From an uncultured Ruminococcus sp. (lineage in GTDB: Bacteria; Bacillota; Clostridia; Oscillospirales; Ruminococcaceae), in the NCBI GenBank assembly GCA_947174365.1, contig CAMWIR010000010.1, positions 1 to 39,838 of the forward strand: DNA of 39,838 nt. Reading direction: 5' to 3'. Position 1 is the first letter of the stretch. Each line of letters starts with the position of its first letter. Of this stretch, positions 1 through 8,378 are shown piece after piece. The notes beneath the pieces are model-generated. The model saw only the letters and a list, made by a program, of their open reading frames with translations, had not been told where the DNA came from and made no database searches. Both the position numbers and the translations under genes were made by a program.

Positions 1-421
1 CCCCGAACCAGCCCATAAAACCCATGGCAATGAGCCCGTACATATACTGCGGGGTCACGGGATTCGGCTGAGAGGAAGCCACAGCGAATATCTCGTCGGT
101 CACGCCGTAGGCCGCTGCAAGCCTGTGAGGCAGGGAAAAGGACTTGTGCAGCTTCTGGGATAACGCCAGCGACATAAGCGCATAGCGGATATTGATAACA
201 AGCTGCGTCAGCGCTGTTTCCGCCAGCGTGCCCCCGGATGTCATTACCGTAAGCCCTGCCGCTTGTCCTGCCGAGGTAAGGTTAAGAGCGGAGATCGCCG
301 CTGCCTGCCCTACCGTAAGCCCCGCCCGCACTGCGGAAATACCGAAGCCGAAAGAAACACTCAGATACCCCAGTCCCACAGGCAGCCCGTGAAGCAGTCC
401 CCGAAAAAATTGCGATCTCAA
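1..421 (-). CDS. azlC: AzlC-family branched-chain amino acid exporter subunit, partial (C-terminus off the window)
   Basis: This is the N-terminal 140 codons of an AzlC-type inner-membrane protein, the large subunit that works with a small AzlD partner to export branched-chain amino acids. The reading frame shows the family hallmarks: a short basic start, a GLPVGLGYLSVSFGFG-like first membrane segment, and the conserved QLVINIRYALMSLALSQKL-like stretch followed by YGVTDEIFAVA. I place the start at a TTG because a GGAGG lies seven bases upstream; the in-frame ATG further upstream overlaps that ribosome site. The gene runs off the left edge, so azlD, normally the next gene, cannot be seen. It follows the glucanase gene in the same direction after about 195 bases and is probably not functionally linked to it. 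Confidence 0.85.
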   Translation of the reverse strand, partial: MRSQFFRGLLHGLPVGLGYLSVSFGFGISAVRAGLTVGQAAAISALNLTSAGQAAGLTVMTSGGTLAETALTQLVINIRYALMSLALSQKLHKSFSLPHRLAAAYGVTDEIFAVASSQPNPVTPQYMYGLIAMGFMGWFG

Positions 422-456
422 ATAAAATCCTCCCATAAGGCACATAATGCAAACCA

Positions 457-480
457 CCGCCCCGCATTTTTGCGGGACGG
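457..480 (-). terminator. GC-rich stem-loop between glucanase and azlC
   Basis: A 10-bp stem (one G-T pair) closes on a four-base A/T loop. It lies downstream of the glucanase and just upstream of azlC. No good T-run follows on the minus strand, so it is a weak terminator or an RNA end-stabilising structure rather than a textbook Rho-independent terminator. The rest of 422 to 616 shows only a small 6-bp stem at 569 to 585. Confidence 0.35.
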
Positions 481-616
481 CGTTCATAGTTTACTTGCCC
501 GGTTTAATAAAATCTGCTTTGGAGCAGCCTGTATGTCAAAGCTGTCAACCTGTCTATCCGAATATCGGGAGCAGGAAAGCTGCTCATCAACTCAACATCG
601 ATAACTTAAGCTCTGC

Positions 617-2296
617 TTACTTAGCCGCCGCAACCAACGCCTTAGCCACGTCCTCACAGCTCCATTCTCCCTTGCTGCGGTTGTAAATGCCGAAGGTCTC
701 CGAACCTTTCTGCCCGGGGGTCGAATTGTTGTCCCACCAGAAGCAGGAAATTCCGTAAGCCTTTGCACCCTTGATGTAGTAGTCTACCCACTCAAGGCGA
801 TCCTCGGGGTTGCCCTTGTTAATACAGCCGCATTCGCCGATAATGACCGCTCTGCCCTTGCTGACAAAGTTCTTGTTCAGATTGGAGAAAAAGCTGTCGA
901 GGGACTTTCTGTCGCTGTCGGAAAAGTCGGAGGATCCTCCCGCATTCATGGCGAAATTATAGGGATCGTATGCGTGAACGGAAATGATGACTCTGTCGTC
1001 ATCGGGAATTTTCATATTCCGCAGTATATTCATGTTGGAGGTTGCCGCATATGCGGGTATCATAATATGCCTGTAGGCATTGTTGCCGCCTGTTGCCCTG
1101 ATAGCGGATACTATTGCGGCGTTGAGGTTTTCGACCACCGTCCGTTCCTCTGCCGTGCCACCGACCCATTCCTTGGCACTGCCCTCGGTGCGGGGTTCGT
1201 TAAGAGTCTCGAAAATAAGGCGTTCGCTGTAGCCCTTGAAGGTCTCTGCTATCTGAGTCCACAGCACTGTCATTTTCTTCTCGCTTGCCTTGTAGTTTTC
1301 CTCGCTCTTTATGCAGTCGCCGATAAGATAATAGCTGTTGTCATGATGAGAGTTGAGGATAACGTACATACCGTTGTCATAGGCATAGTCCACGACCTCT
1401 TTGACACGCTTCATCCAGGCGGAATCCACCTTGCCTGTCGCATCACAGTGCTGCCCCCATGATACGGGGATACGCACAGCGTTAAAGCCCATAGCCTTAA
1501 TATCGTCTATCATAGCCTTTGTGGTTTTGGGATTGCCCCAATTGGTCTCTGTGCCGAGTCCGCTGCCACCGAGAGCGTCCAGGGAATTGCCCAGATTCCA
1601 GCCCACTTTTATTTTCTTCGCCAGTTCAATTGATGTAATATCCTTGTTAAAATCCCCCGTTACCTTTTCGGTGGACTGAGGCTTGGCGGTCTCTGTCTTT
1701 GCCGTATCTGACTTTGCGCTCTCTGAGTCTACCTTAACAGTAATTACAGCCTTTTTGCCCGATCCGTCGGAAGCTTTCACCGTTACCGTGGCAGTGCCCT
1801 CCTTTAAAGCGGTTATCTGCCCCTTTGAATCGGTCTTTATCACGCTTTTATCGGAAACCGAAAGGCTCACAGCCTTGCTTGCGGCGTCGCTTGGGGATAT
1901 TTTTATAGAGGGCTTGTATACCTCGCCCTTTTTAAGCGTGACCTCCGTTTTATCCACAGTCACCTTTTCAACACGCTTGCCAACGTTTATTTTTACCGAG
2001 GCGGACTTGTCCGTCCCCTTTATTTTTACCGTTACCGTAGCGCTGCCGTTTTCGATGCCCTTGACCTTGCCGCTGCTGCTGACCGTGGCAACGGACTTAT
2101 CCGATGAACTCCACTGAAGCTCACCGTCCCCCGTGACCTTAGCCTTTAAGGTAACGGCCTTGCCCTTTGTGACCGTGATCGACTTATAGGGCAGGGACAC
2201 AGAGCTTTCCGCTGCGCTAACCGTGATCCCGCCGCAGCAAAGGCTCATAACCATCAAAGCCGTAAGCAGCAGGGAAAATATTCTTTTAATTTTCAT
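617..2296 (-). CDS. secreted GH5 endo-glucanase with two BIG2 Ig-like domains
   Basis: The 559-residue protein is a secreted beta-glucanase (cellulase A family). Residues 1 to 29 are a signal peptide ending in VSAA. Residues 34 to 190 hold two bacterial Ig-like (BIG2) domains with the repeated GSATVTV / GTATVTV signature, then a Ser/Thr/Lys/Ala-rich linker to about 215. The GH5 catalytic domain fills the rest: GWNLGNSLDA near 232, VRIPVSW near 274, the acid/base Glu367 in LNEP and the nucleophile Glu488 in IIGEC. No dockerin, CBM or sortase motif is visible, so it should be free or held by the Ig-like domains. GGGGGA precedes the ATG. It starts 12 bases after cheV and is probably co-transcribed with it. 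The family call is firm; the exact substrate (cellulose, mixed-linkage glucan, mannan) is not settled by the sequence. Confidence 0.93.
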   Translation of the reverse strand: MKIKRIFSLLLTALMVMSLCCGGITVSAAESSVSLPYKSITVTKGKAVTLKAKVTGDGELQWSSSDKSVATVSSSGKVKGIENGSATVTVKIKGTDKSASVKINVGKRVEKVTVDKTEVTLKKGEVYKPSIKISPSDAASKAVSLSVSDKSVIKTDSKGQITALKEGTATVTVKASDGSGKKAVITVKVDSESAKSDTAKTETAKPQSTEKVTGDFNKDITSIELAKKIKVGWNLGNSLDALGGSGLGTETNWGNPKTTKAMIDDIKAMGFNAVRIPVSWGQHCDATGKVDSAWMKRVKEVVDYAYDNGMYVILNSHHDNSYYLIGDCIKSEENYKASEKKMTVLWTQIAETFKGYSERLIFETLNEPRTEGSAKEWVGGTAEERTVVENLNAAIVSAIRATGGNNAYRHIMIPAYAATSNMNILRNMKIPDDDRVIISVHAYDPYNFAMNAGGSSDFSDSDRKSLDSFFSNLNKNFVSKGRAVIIGECGCINKGNPEDRLEWVDYYIKGAKAYGISCFWWDNNSTPGQKGSETFGIYNRSKGEWSCEDVAKALVAAAK

Positions 2297-2308
2297 AAAA
2301 ATCCCCCT

Positions 2309-3220
2309 TTATTCTTCTGAAATAAGCTTCAGAAGAGTTCTTATAAGCTCGGATATCTGTGGCTTGGAGAACTGTGCGTCAGCCCCCACAGCTTTGCATT
2401 TTAAGATCATCTGCTCGTCAATAAGAGACGAGAAAAGAATTACGGGAATGTCCTTTAAAACAGGATCGTCCTTAATAAGCTTTGTAAGCCTGTGACCGTC
2501 CATCTTGGGCATTTCTATATCACTGATAACACAAGCCACATGATCCGTAACAGCGCCCTCCTTGTTGCGGAAGGAGCTTACATAATCCCATGCGTCCTCG
2601 CCGTTCTGGAAGGAAACAATGTTCGACAGACCCATTTCCGAAAGGGTGCTGGTTATCATCTTGTTGAGGAACGGTGAATCATCCGCTACGACAACACGCT
2701 TTTTGCCTGCGTTTATGCTTGCCTTGTCGATCTCTGTAAGTCCCGTAACATCAAGTCCGCTGCTCCTGTTAAGGTCGGAAACTATGCGCTCAAGGTCAAG
2801 TATCATAATGATCCTGCCGTTGATCTTGGCAACGCCCGTGGAAATTCCCATGCCCTCGCTGCTGGAAACTGCGGGAGGCTCCACAATATCCGTCCAGGAA
2901 ATGCGCTGGAAGCCGTTTACCTTTGTAACATGGAACGCCACCTGCATTTTGTTGAACTGGCACACTATTATGACCGACTTCTGATTGCCCGGATTTGGGA
3001 TATGCAGCACTTTGTGCAGGTCTATTACCGTTATCAGCTGGTCTCTGGGTATAAACACGCCCTCCACCTCATCCGGGCCGTTGGGGATAGGAGTTATTTC
3101 CTGATCTGTCATGATCTCGCTGACCTTGGCGATGTTGATCCCGTAAACATTGTTTCCCACATTGAATTCAAGGATCTGCAGCTCGTTGGTGCCGCTTTCA
3201 AGAAGAATTTTTGTGCTCAT
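2309..3220 (-). CDS. cheV: chemotaxis coupling protein CheV (CheW-REC fusion)
   Basis: This 303-residue cytoplasmic protein joins a CheW-like domain (about residues 12 to 150), which couples chemoreceptors to the CheA kinase, to a response-regulator receiver domain (about 173 to 303). In the receiver the acidic pair Asp180/Asp181 in VVVADDSP, the phospho-acceptor Asp234 in ISDIEMP and the conserved Lys in FSKPQ are all present, so it should be phosphorylated by CheA and take part in receptor adaptation. Length and domain order match the family. It implies a motile, chemotactic host, although no other chemotaxis or flagellar genes are in the window. The glucanase gene follows after only 12 bases, an unusual pairing. 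Confidence 0.95.
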   Translation of the reverse strand: MSTKILLESGTNELQILEFNVGNNVYGINIAKVSEIMTDQEITPIPNGPDEVEGVFIPRDQLITVIDLHKVLHIPNPGNQKSVIIVCQFNKMQVAFHVTKVNGFQRISWTDIVEPPAVSSSEGMGISTGVAKINGRIIMILDLERIVSDLNRSSGLDVTGLTEIDKASINAGKKRVVVADDSPFLNKMITSTLSEMGLSNIVSFQNGEDAWDYVSSFRNKEGAVTDHVACVISDIEMPKMDGHRLTKLIKDDPVLKDIPVILFSSLIDEQMILKCKAVGADAQFSKPQISELIRTLLKLISEE

Positions 3221-3331
3221 TATGTAAAACCGCCTTTCGGATTAGGACGCTTTTTTCTCTGCACGCCCAAAATTACACATCAGTCCGCAAATTCCGACAT
3301 ATGAAATCCGCAGAGACCGAAATATATTCAT

Positions 3332-3361
3332 AATATAATTTTATCACATTTTTTCTGTGAA
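3332..3361 (-). promoter_or_regulatory. possible cheV promoter
   Basis: On the minus strand TTCACA is followed after 18 bases by TATATT, in an AT-rich stretch about 110 bases upstream of cheV. A TCACA...TGTGA inverted repeat overlaps the -35 and spacer and could be an operator. Both boxes are imperfect and the AT-richness makes chance matches likely. The remainder of the 3221 to 3551 gap shows only a 7-bp A/T hairpin at 3397 to 3414, and no gene. Confidence 0.3.
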
Positions 3362-3551
3362 TTTGTTAAAAATTTGAAAACATTTATTTATTACACAGGA
3401 TTTTTTTAAATCCTTAGCACCCCTTTACTCATGCGGAAAGATCGGCATATCAAGCGATCCTCACACCATCCCAAAAAGATTTGTGAACATTTTGTAAACG
3501 CTACTTTTGATTCGTTCTGCTTACTGTCATGCTCAATCGGCTTTTGACCGA

Positions 3552-4781
3552 CTATTCATCAACCTCCGCAATAAACACCGCCTGGCTCTCCATCTCCTTG
3601 AACCTTTGCTCGAAGATCTCTTTGCTGCACCCCACCGAGCCTTTTAACGGGTCATTGAGATAAACCGTATCGCGTGAAGCACTGTAGCCTGTGAGCAAAA
3701 CGCAGTGCTCATTCCCCCGCCAGGTGATGTTCTGTCCTGTGTCCTCGTCCACCCAGGAAGCCCCCTCAAAGGTATCCTGCATATCAATCGTCACCCATAC
3801 GATCACGGGATAGCCCATTTCAAGGCAGGCATATAGTCTGTCCGGATCGCAGCCCGTAATGTTCACCACATCGAACTTACGCCCCTGCTGCACCGAGAGA
3901 AATTGCTTTGCGCATTTTTCAATGACCTCCGAATAGCATCCGTAGGCAAATGTACTGCGGGGATCGCCTACGAATGCTTTGCGGTAATCTCCGGTTCTGT
4001 AGGGGCATTTGGGCAGATAGTTATCCGCTAAGATTTCCTTGTCCACATTTATCCCCAAATAGCGCAGAGCCATGGAAAGACTTGTAACTTCACAGCCCGT
4101 GGGAAGCTCGGGGTTCTGCCTTACGGCAGGAATCTTCCGCAGCAGCGCTCCTCCCTCGTTTGCCTTGTAGGGCACATAAACCACCGTGGAGCGGGACAGC
4201 GCCGCATTTTTGCCCCCCCGCTGCACCTGCACGCGGTAATAATCCGAGGTCAGCCCCGTCACTTCCCCCACTCCGTCCTTTATGACCGCCCGCTTTTCGC
4301 CTCCGTTTACGATAAGCACATAGGTCTCATCGGGTGAATAGTCCTGCACCTCTACCCGCAGACCGCCGCCCTTGTAGGTATTTTCACGCAGTCCGCAGCA
4401 TTTTATGTAAATTTCCTCATCCTTTTCCGCAGTGGAGGCAACGGTTATGTCCGACACCGTCCTCGGCTCTCCCGCGACTCTTGCGCACACCTGAAAATCC
4501 CCTTTGCCAAGGCTTGTGAAGAGCACACCCGCCTCGCTGGTTACAGGGGTAAAGGCCTTGCCGCCGCTTACGCTTACCTCGTAATTCTTCCCGGGCTTCA
4601 TATCGTCTATTTTTACCCGCACACCCTTGTCGCTGCTCTCGCAGGAAAAATTCACCTTAATGCTTTCAAAATCAGTCATAGCATAGCTTCTTATGTCCGT
4701 ACCGTCTGTAAATATCAGTGCAAAAACAGTTATAATTGCCATTATCGGCGCCGTTATCGGCAATTTTTTCTTCAAATCCAA
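3552..4781 (-). CDS. secreted C39-like cysteine peptidase
   Basis: The 409-residue protein starts with a signal peptide or signal anchor (residues 1 to about 34, basic then hydrophobic). Residues 40 to 205 look like two beta-rich Ig/FN3-like modules. The C-terminal part (about 215 to 405) is a peptidase C39-like domain: catalytic Cys230 in PTGCEVTSL, His359 in NEHCVLLTGY and the Asn/Asp of LNDPLKG near 376. Such secreted C39_2 proteins process or hydrolyse peptides outside the cell; they lack the ABC transporter fused to true bacteriocin C39 proteases, and no transporter is adjacent. A MITE-like repeat lies just upstream of the start, so its promoter may be inside or next to that repeat. The true substrate cannot be inferred. 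Confidence 0.8.
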   Translation of the reverse strand: MDLKKKLPITAPIMAIITVFALIFTDGTDIRSYAMTDFESIKVNFSCESSDKGVRVKIDDMKPGKNYEVSVSGGKAFTPVTSEAGVLFTSLGKGDFQVCARVAGEPRTVSDITVASTAEKDEEIYIKCCGLRENTYKGGGLRVEVQDYSPDETYVLIVNGGEKRAVIKDGVGEVTGLTSDYYRVQVQRGGKNAALSRSTVVYVPYKANEGGALLRKIPAVRQNPELPTGCEVTSLSMALRYLGINVDKEILADNYLPKCPYRTGDYRKAFVGDPRSTFAYGCYSEVIEKCAKQFLSVQQGRKFDVVNITGCDPDRLYACLEMGYPVIVWVTIDMQDTFEGASWVDEDTGQNITWRGNEHCVLLTGYSASRDTVYLNDPLKGSVGCSKEIFEQRFKEMESQAVFIAEVDE

Positions 4782-4804
4782 AAGCCCCTTGTTTTTTATT
4801 TTTT

Positions 4805-4917
4805 AAGGAAACACTGATTAAATTACTTTTAAGTTTTTCTTGAATTTTAAAGCGGCTATGGGTGGCGGTATTTCCCCCGCCTACGGCGGGGGAAATACCC
4901 TTAATCAACAATTCCTT
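4805..4917. repeat. MITE-like palindromic repeat, copy 1
   Basis: A 113-base non-coding element has inverted ends of the form AAGGAA...TGATTAA / TTAATCA...TTCCTT. Inside it a perfect 15-bp stem with a 3-base loop (4867 to 4899) forms a very stable hairpin. A second, decayed copy with the same ends and same hairpin position lies at 7531 to 7640. It sits between the acetyltransferase and the C39-like peptidase, so it may act as a terminator or as a 5' leader structure for the peptidase mRNA. No transposase is nearby. Confidence 0.75.
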
Positions 4918-4970
4918 AATAATTCAACATCACCCGAAAACAGCCATGTTAAAAAAGTTTATCCTATGGC

Positions 4971-5405
4971 TCATATGCTTTTTTTAAAACAAATGATACG
5001 GTTTGTCTCGTCAAATCCCAATGCATAATGAAATTTTAAGCTGTCCGCATTATTAAGCTCACAATCGCTTGCAAACTCGGTGCAATTTTTGCTCTTTGCC
5101 CATTTTTCACACTCTGTCAACAATTCTCTTGCAAAGCCCCTGCGGCGAAACTCTTCCTGTATAAAGATTCCCTCCAGATAACCCACAGGGGATGTTTTTG
5201 TGCCCTCAACATAATCATATCTTAGGTTGCATTGAGCAAACCCAATAGGTTGGTCCTCCGCATATTTGATAAAACATACCGCATTTTCACTGCGGATAAT
5301 TTCCGAAAATTCCGACTCCAATCCGTCCAAAGTATTGTCAGTCCACATCTGTATGGCAAGCCTTGCCAATTCCCGTGCATCTGTGCTTGCTGCTTGTGTT
5401 ACCAT
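4971..5405 (-). CDS. GNAT acetyltransferase resembling aminoglycoside 6'-N-acetyltransferase type I
   Basis: The 144-residue protein is a single GNAT domain that transfers acetyl from acetyl-CoA to an amine. The block SPVGYLEGIFIQEEFRRRGF carries the acetyl-CoA site (RRRGFA) and, with CTEFASDCELNN and HYALGFDETNRIICF, it closely resembles the AAC(6')-I family rather than a generic GNAT. The length also matches that family. GGGAGG sits nine bases before the ATG. It directly follows the 222-residue membrane protein and is probably expressed with it. A chromosomal, perhaps intrinsic, resistance role is possible, but many such relatives act on other amines, so substrate is uncertain. Confidence 0.82.
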   Translation of the reverse strand: MVTQAASTDARELARLAIQMWTDNTLDGLESEFSEIIRSENAVCFIKYAEDQPIGFAQCNLRYDYVEGTKTSPVGYLEGIFIQEEFRRRGFARELLTECEKWAKSKNCTEFASDCELNNADSLKFHYALGFDETNRIICFKKSI

Positions 5406-5451
5406 AATATATTTCCTCCCTGCAAATTCATTGGTTTCAGGAAAACGTCAG

Positions 5452-6120
5452 CTATCGGGCGATCTTTCCCCGCCTCATAATGTCCCTTACCCCGCCGCCG
5501 TAGTCGGTAGTGCGGAAAACGGCTGTGTATCGGTCATTTTCCTTGTATATAAGGCAGCGTATCTTCGGGTCTTCACGGTAAACATAGCTGTCGCCGTAAA
5601 CATAATCGGGAATCATATTGTCCTCGGGATATATCGTAAACCGCTCGTCAGACACAGGACCTGCCCAGTCAAAAGGGATATATTCCTCGAAATCGGAGGG
5701 GTCTTCTATTGCCTCGGGCAATAAAAAAGCGCAGTACAGGGCATTGTCATCGAAATTCTTATGCAGCCTCGCATACAAAAACTCGCTCCCCTCGGGAAGA
5801 TATTCCCAGCCGATTTCACGGACAAATGCCGCAGCCTCGTCCCCTGCGGGGGCTTCGATAAAATATGCGGACTCCAGCGAAAAATTATCCGCAATATAAT
5901 GATAGCCGAAATAGCCCACTGCAAAGATAAGCAGGGAAATGACCGTATACAGCTTATTTTTCGGGTCGACCGGGGGACGTCCCTCATCCTCATCGGTATC
6001 CGCATTTTCGGCAGCGCCGCTATTATCGCAATCATAATCAGCGTCAATATTTTCTGAAGAGCCATCATCCCCGGGCAATGCGCCCTCAAGGCTTTCGGCG
6101 TTTTTCCTGTCTTTCTTCAT
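5452..6120 (-). CDS. single-pass membrane protein, function unknown
   Basis: I do not recognise this protein. I start it at the ATG preceded by AAGGAGAGG, which gives 222 residues; the longer open frame upstream has no ribosome site. The first 60 residues are strongly acidic with many Asp, Glu and Asn. A single membrane segment follows (KLYTVISLLIFAVGYFGYHY-like, about residues 67 to 88), and the remaining 130 residues are predicted outside the membrane and rich in Tyr, Asp and Glu. It lies about 80 bases downstream of the 435-residue gene and ahead of the acetyltransferase, suggesting one transcript. Confidence 0.7.
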   Translation of the reverse strand: MKKDRKNAESLEGALPGDDGSSENIDADYDCDNSGAAENADTDEDEGRPPVDPKNKLYTVISLLIFAVGYFGYHYIADNFSLESAYFIEAPAGDEAAAFVREIGWEYLPEGSEFLYARLHKNFDDNALYCAFLLPEAIEDPSDFEEYIPFDWAGPVSDERFTIYPEDNMIPDYVYGDSYVYREDPKIRCLIYKENDRYTAVFRTTDYGGGVRDIMRRGKIAR

Positions 6121-6201
6121 AAAACCTCTCCTTAAAAATTCACATAAATCCGATCGATCGTTCACCAAGCAACACGAAATCAACAAACATTCAATTCACT
6201 A

Positions 6202-7509
6202 TTAATTTGATCTGCTCCTTGCAAGAGAAAGCTTGTCCGCAAAGATCCTGAGCCGCCGCTTTTCCTCCTCTGTTTCGGGAGACATTTCCTCAAAGGGATA
6301 GTCCGCAGCATAGCGCACCGCCTCGCAAAAGCCGTCCACATCGCTGTTGGAGGGAGTAAATGTGGTGAAAAGATCATAAAAACAGTAAACGCACCTACCC
6401 TCGCCGACACTTTTACAGATCGCTTTTGTAAGCTCCAAAAGCTCCTCGGCTGTTTTAACAAAGCCGTGGTCGATAAGTCCTTCAAAAGCATCTCTCGAAC
6501 CCGATAATTCGGCAGCTTTAAAGAGATATTCACGGCACATTTCCATTTGCCCCGGATCGTTCTCATTCACCGCCGCAGATACTATAAATGTAAAATTATC
6601 GAGAAAAGCCTTGCTGTAAGCGGCACTTTTTACTGAGCTTATCTCAATGTCCCGCAAGGGCTTTTGTGCCAGAAATTTATACCAGCGGGGATCAATATTT
6701 TCCAGCGGCAGCTTTATCTGAATAAGCTCATTATCCTCGCCGATGTATGCGGCAGGGGCATTTTGCATATAGCATTTTCTGTTATGGGACAGCCCCCCCA
6801 GCACCCACAGCAGGATTGGGTAAGAAATGGGATCAAGAGTACGGTCTTTAAATTTTTCATATGCCTCCGACGAGTCTGTGACAAAGTGGGCAAAAAAGCC
6901 CGCAGCTCCGTATACATCGGGATATTTTTCATATAAATACTTAACCCTTTCGGTAACCTTTTCCTTATCCTTGTCGAGAGTAATGGCATTGGCGGAGGTG
7001 ATTATTATCACATCGTTAAGACGGGAAAAAAAATCACTTTCAATGCAGTCGTCCGCACGCTCCGCATCCAGCCGCTCACCCAGAAAACCCGGCAGCCTGC
7101 TTGGATTTATCGCCCCGGATGAAGCCCAGTTTATATGGCGGCCTCGTATTTTTCTTGCATTCCTTGCAGCCTCCTCGTATGCTCTGAACATTTTATCGGA
7201 CTCCTTGAACATACAGCTGCTCAGCACAAAAAAGCTCTCCCCAGCCAGCTCGTGCGCATCGGGATTCCCCGTCGCCCGCTCTATAAGGTCGGTAAGCTTG
7301 TCTGCGCAGACATCGGAAAAGCGGTCGCTGCGGCACATCATTATCTCGGCAAGATATCTGTCGGAATTTTCCGTCCAGAATTCGTCCGCCGCCTTTGTTT
7401 TAAAGCTGCATAGTTCTTTCAGCATTACCCTGCGCTTGCTGCCGAAGGAGCATTCGATCCGATCAATAAGCGCAGTGCAAATATCCTCATCCTCATAATA
7501 GTTACTCAT
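6202..7509 (-). CDS. soluble protein of unknown function, 435 residues
   Basis: No family is recognised. The protein has no signal peptide or membrane segment and looks mostly alpha-helical. It contains many Asp/Glu, Tyr and scattered Cys (including a CVYCFYDLF stretch near residue 375). Long runs of short amphipathic helices could form a repeat solenoid, but I see no clear TPR or HEAT signature. AAAGGA lies seven bases before the ATG. A decayed MITE-like repeat occupies the space just upstream, so transcription may start in or beside it. The membrane protein gene follows in the same direction. Confidence 0.7.
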   Translation of the reverse strand: MSNYYEDEDICTALIDRIECSFGSKRRVMLKELCSFKTKAADEFWTENSDRYLAEIMMCRSDRFSDVCADKLTDLIERATGNPDAHELAGESFFVLSSCMFKESDKMFRAYEEAARNARKIRGRHINWASSGAINPSRLPGFLGERLDAERADDCIESDFFSRLNDVIIITSANAITLDKDKEKVTERVKYLYEKYPDVYGAAGFFAHFVTDSSEAYEKFKDRTLDPISYPILLWVLGGLSHNRKCYMQNAPAAYIGEDNELIQIKLPLENIDPRWYKFLAQKPLRDIEISSVKSAAYSKAFLDNFTFIVSAAVNENDPGQMEMCREYLFKAAELSGSRDAFEGLIDHGFVKTAEELLELTKAICKSVGEGRCVYCFYDLFTTFTPSNSDVDGFCEAVRYAADYPFEEMSPETEEEKRRLRIFADKLSLARSRSN

Positions 7510-7530
7510 AATCGTTTCCTTTAGAAGTTA

Positions 7531-7640
7531 GGGAAGCACTGATTTTATCGCATTTAAAAATTATTATAATTTTACAAATGGCTGTAGTTGACGGTATTTC
7601 TCCCGCTGTAGGAGTGGAAATACTTTAATCAGCAATTCCT
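7531..7640. repeat. MITE-like palindromic repeat, copy 2 (degenerate)
   Basis: The ends (GGAAGCACTGATT and TTTAATCAGCAATTCC) and the central GGTATTTC...GGAAATAC hairpin match copy 1 at 4805 to 4917, but the hairpin stem has several mismatches. It lies immediately upstream of the 435-residue gene. The similarity is seen by eye, not by alignment. Sequence 7641 to 7718 beyond it holds no gene. Confidence 0.65.
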
Positions 7641-7718
7641 CAGATGTTAGATGTAAGAGGTCATAAGCAAGTTTTTGCCTCATATTTTCCGGAAAAATAT
7701 TCACTGTGCACAGGGAGA

Positions 7719-8378
7719 TCATTCCTTGAAAATATCCTTCATTTTGCGGTCGGCTATCTCCCTTTCGGTGAGATATTCTCTTTCGTCCGGCACTTCGAGA
7801 CCCGGCATTTCATCGGGCACATCCTCTATGCGGATCGCCTGCCTGTTTTCACGGTTTTGAGAAAGCTGCGATTTCACCTCATTATCGGTGAGCCGCCTGT
7901 TGGTATCCGCCACAGCCGAAACAAAAAGGGCGGCGTTGAAATCGGGATAGCCCTGTTGGCATTTAAGATAATCTATTCTATTGTATTTCATGATGCAAAG
8001 TCCCTGGAGAAGCGCCTGGAGCAAATACATTACCGGGATCATTCCGTCAATTAACGCCAGCAGTCCCAGGAAAAGCAGTATTGCCACCGACCAGTAAGTG
8101 CACCTTTTATTCTTGGCGTTGGACATAGCGAACAAAGCAATAGCGCCCACCGATGCAAGCCATTTGAGAACCATTCCCGGAGTGATCGGATAATTAACCG
8201 TGCCAAGGCTGATTATTATAACCACAAGCATGGCAATACCGAGAAGCACAACCAGCAGGTTAGGCAGCAGGCAGATATAGTAAACAGCCGAAAACAACTT
8301 GTTTATCTGCTGCATTTCCGCACGGTGAGCCTCCATAGCCTCCTCCATGTCCCAAATATTTTTATTATTATCCATCAT
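7719..8378 (-). CDS. polytopic membrane protein, function unknown
   Basis: The 219-residue protein has a soluble acidic N-terminus (about 28 residues), then three or four hydrophobic segments between residues 30 and 135, and a charged cytoplasmic tail ending in a Glu/Asp/Arg-rich stretch (EREYLTEREIADRKMKDIF). No catalytic motif is visible and I do not recognise the family. Its start codon ATG overlaps the stop codon of the aldolase gene (ATGA), a sign of translational coupling. A second ATG follows at once, so the exact start is ambiguous by one residue. Confidence 0.7.
   Translation of the reverse strand: MMDNNKNIWDMEEAMEAHRAEMQQINKLFSAVYYICLLPNLLVVLLGIAMLVVIIISLGTVNYPITPGMVLKWLASVGAIALFAMSNAKNKRCTYWSVAILLFLGLLALIDGMIPVMYLLQALLQGLCIMKYNRIDYLKCQQGYPDFNAALFVSAVADTNRRLTDNEVKSQLSQNRENRQAIRIEDVPDEMPGLEVPDEREYLTEREIADRKMKDIFKE

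Noticed and set aside
974-2117. Several plus-strand open frames of 90 to 160 codons opposite the glucanase gene
   Set aside because: They lie antisense to a certain gene with signal peptide and catalytic motifs, and they encode no recognisable protein.
7682-7700. A/T-rich palindrome with a central CCGG, possible terminator after the 219-residue gene
   Set aside because: The stem is mainly A-T pairs and no T-run follows, so I cannot support terminator function.
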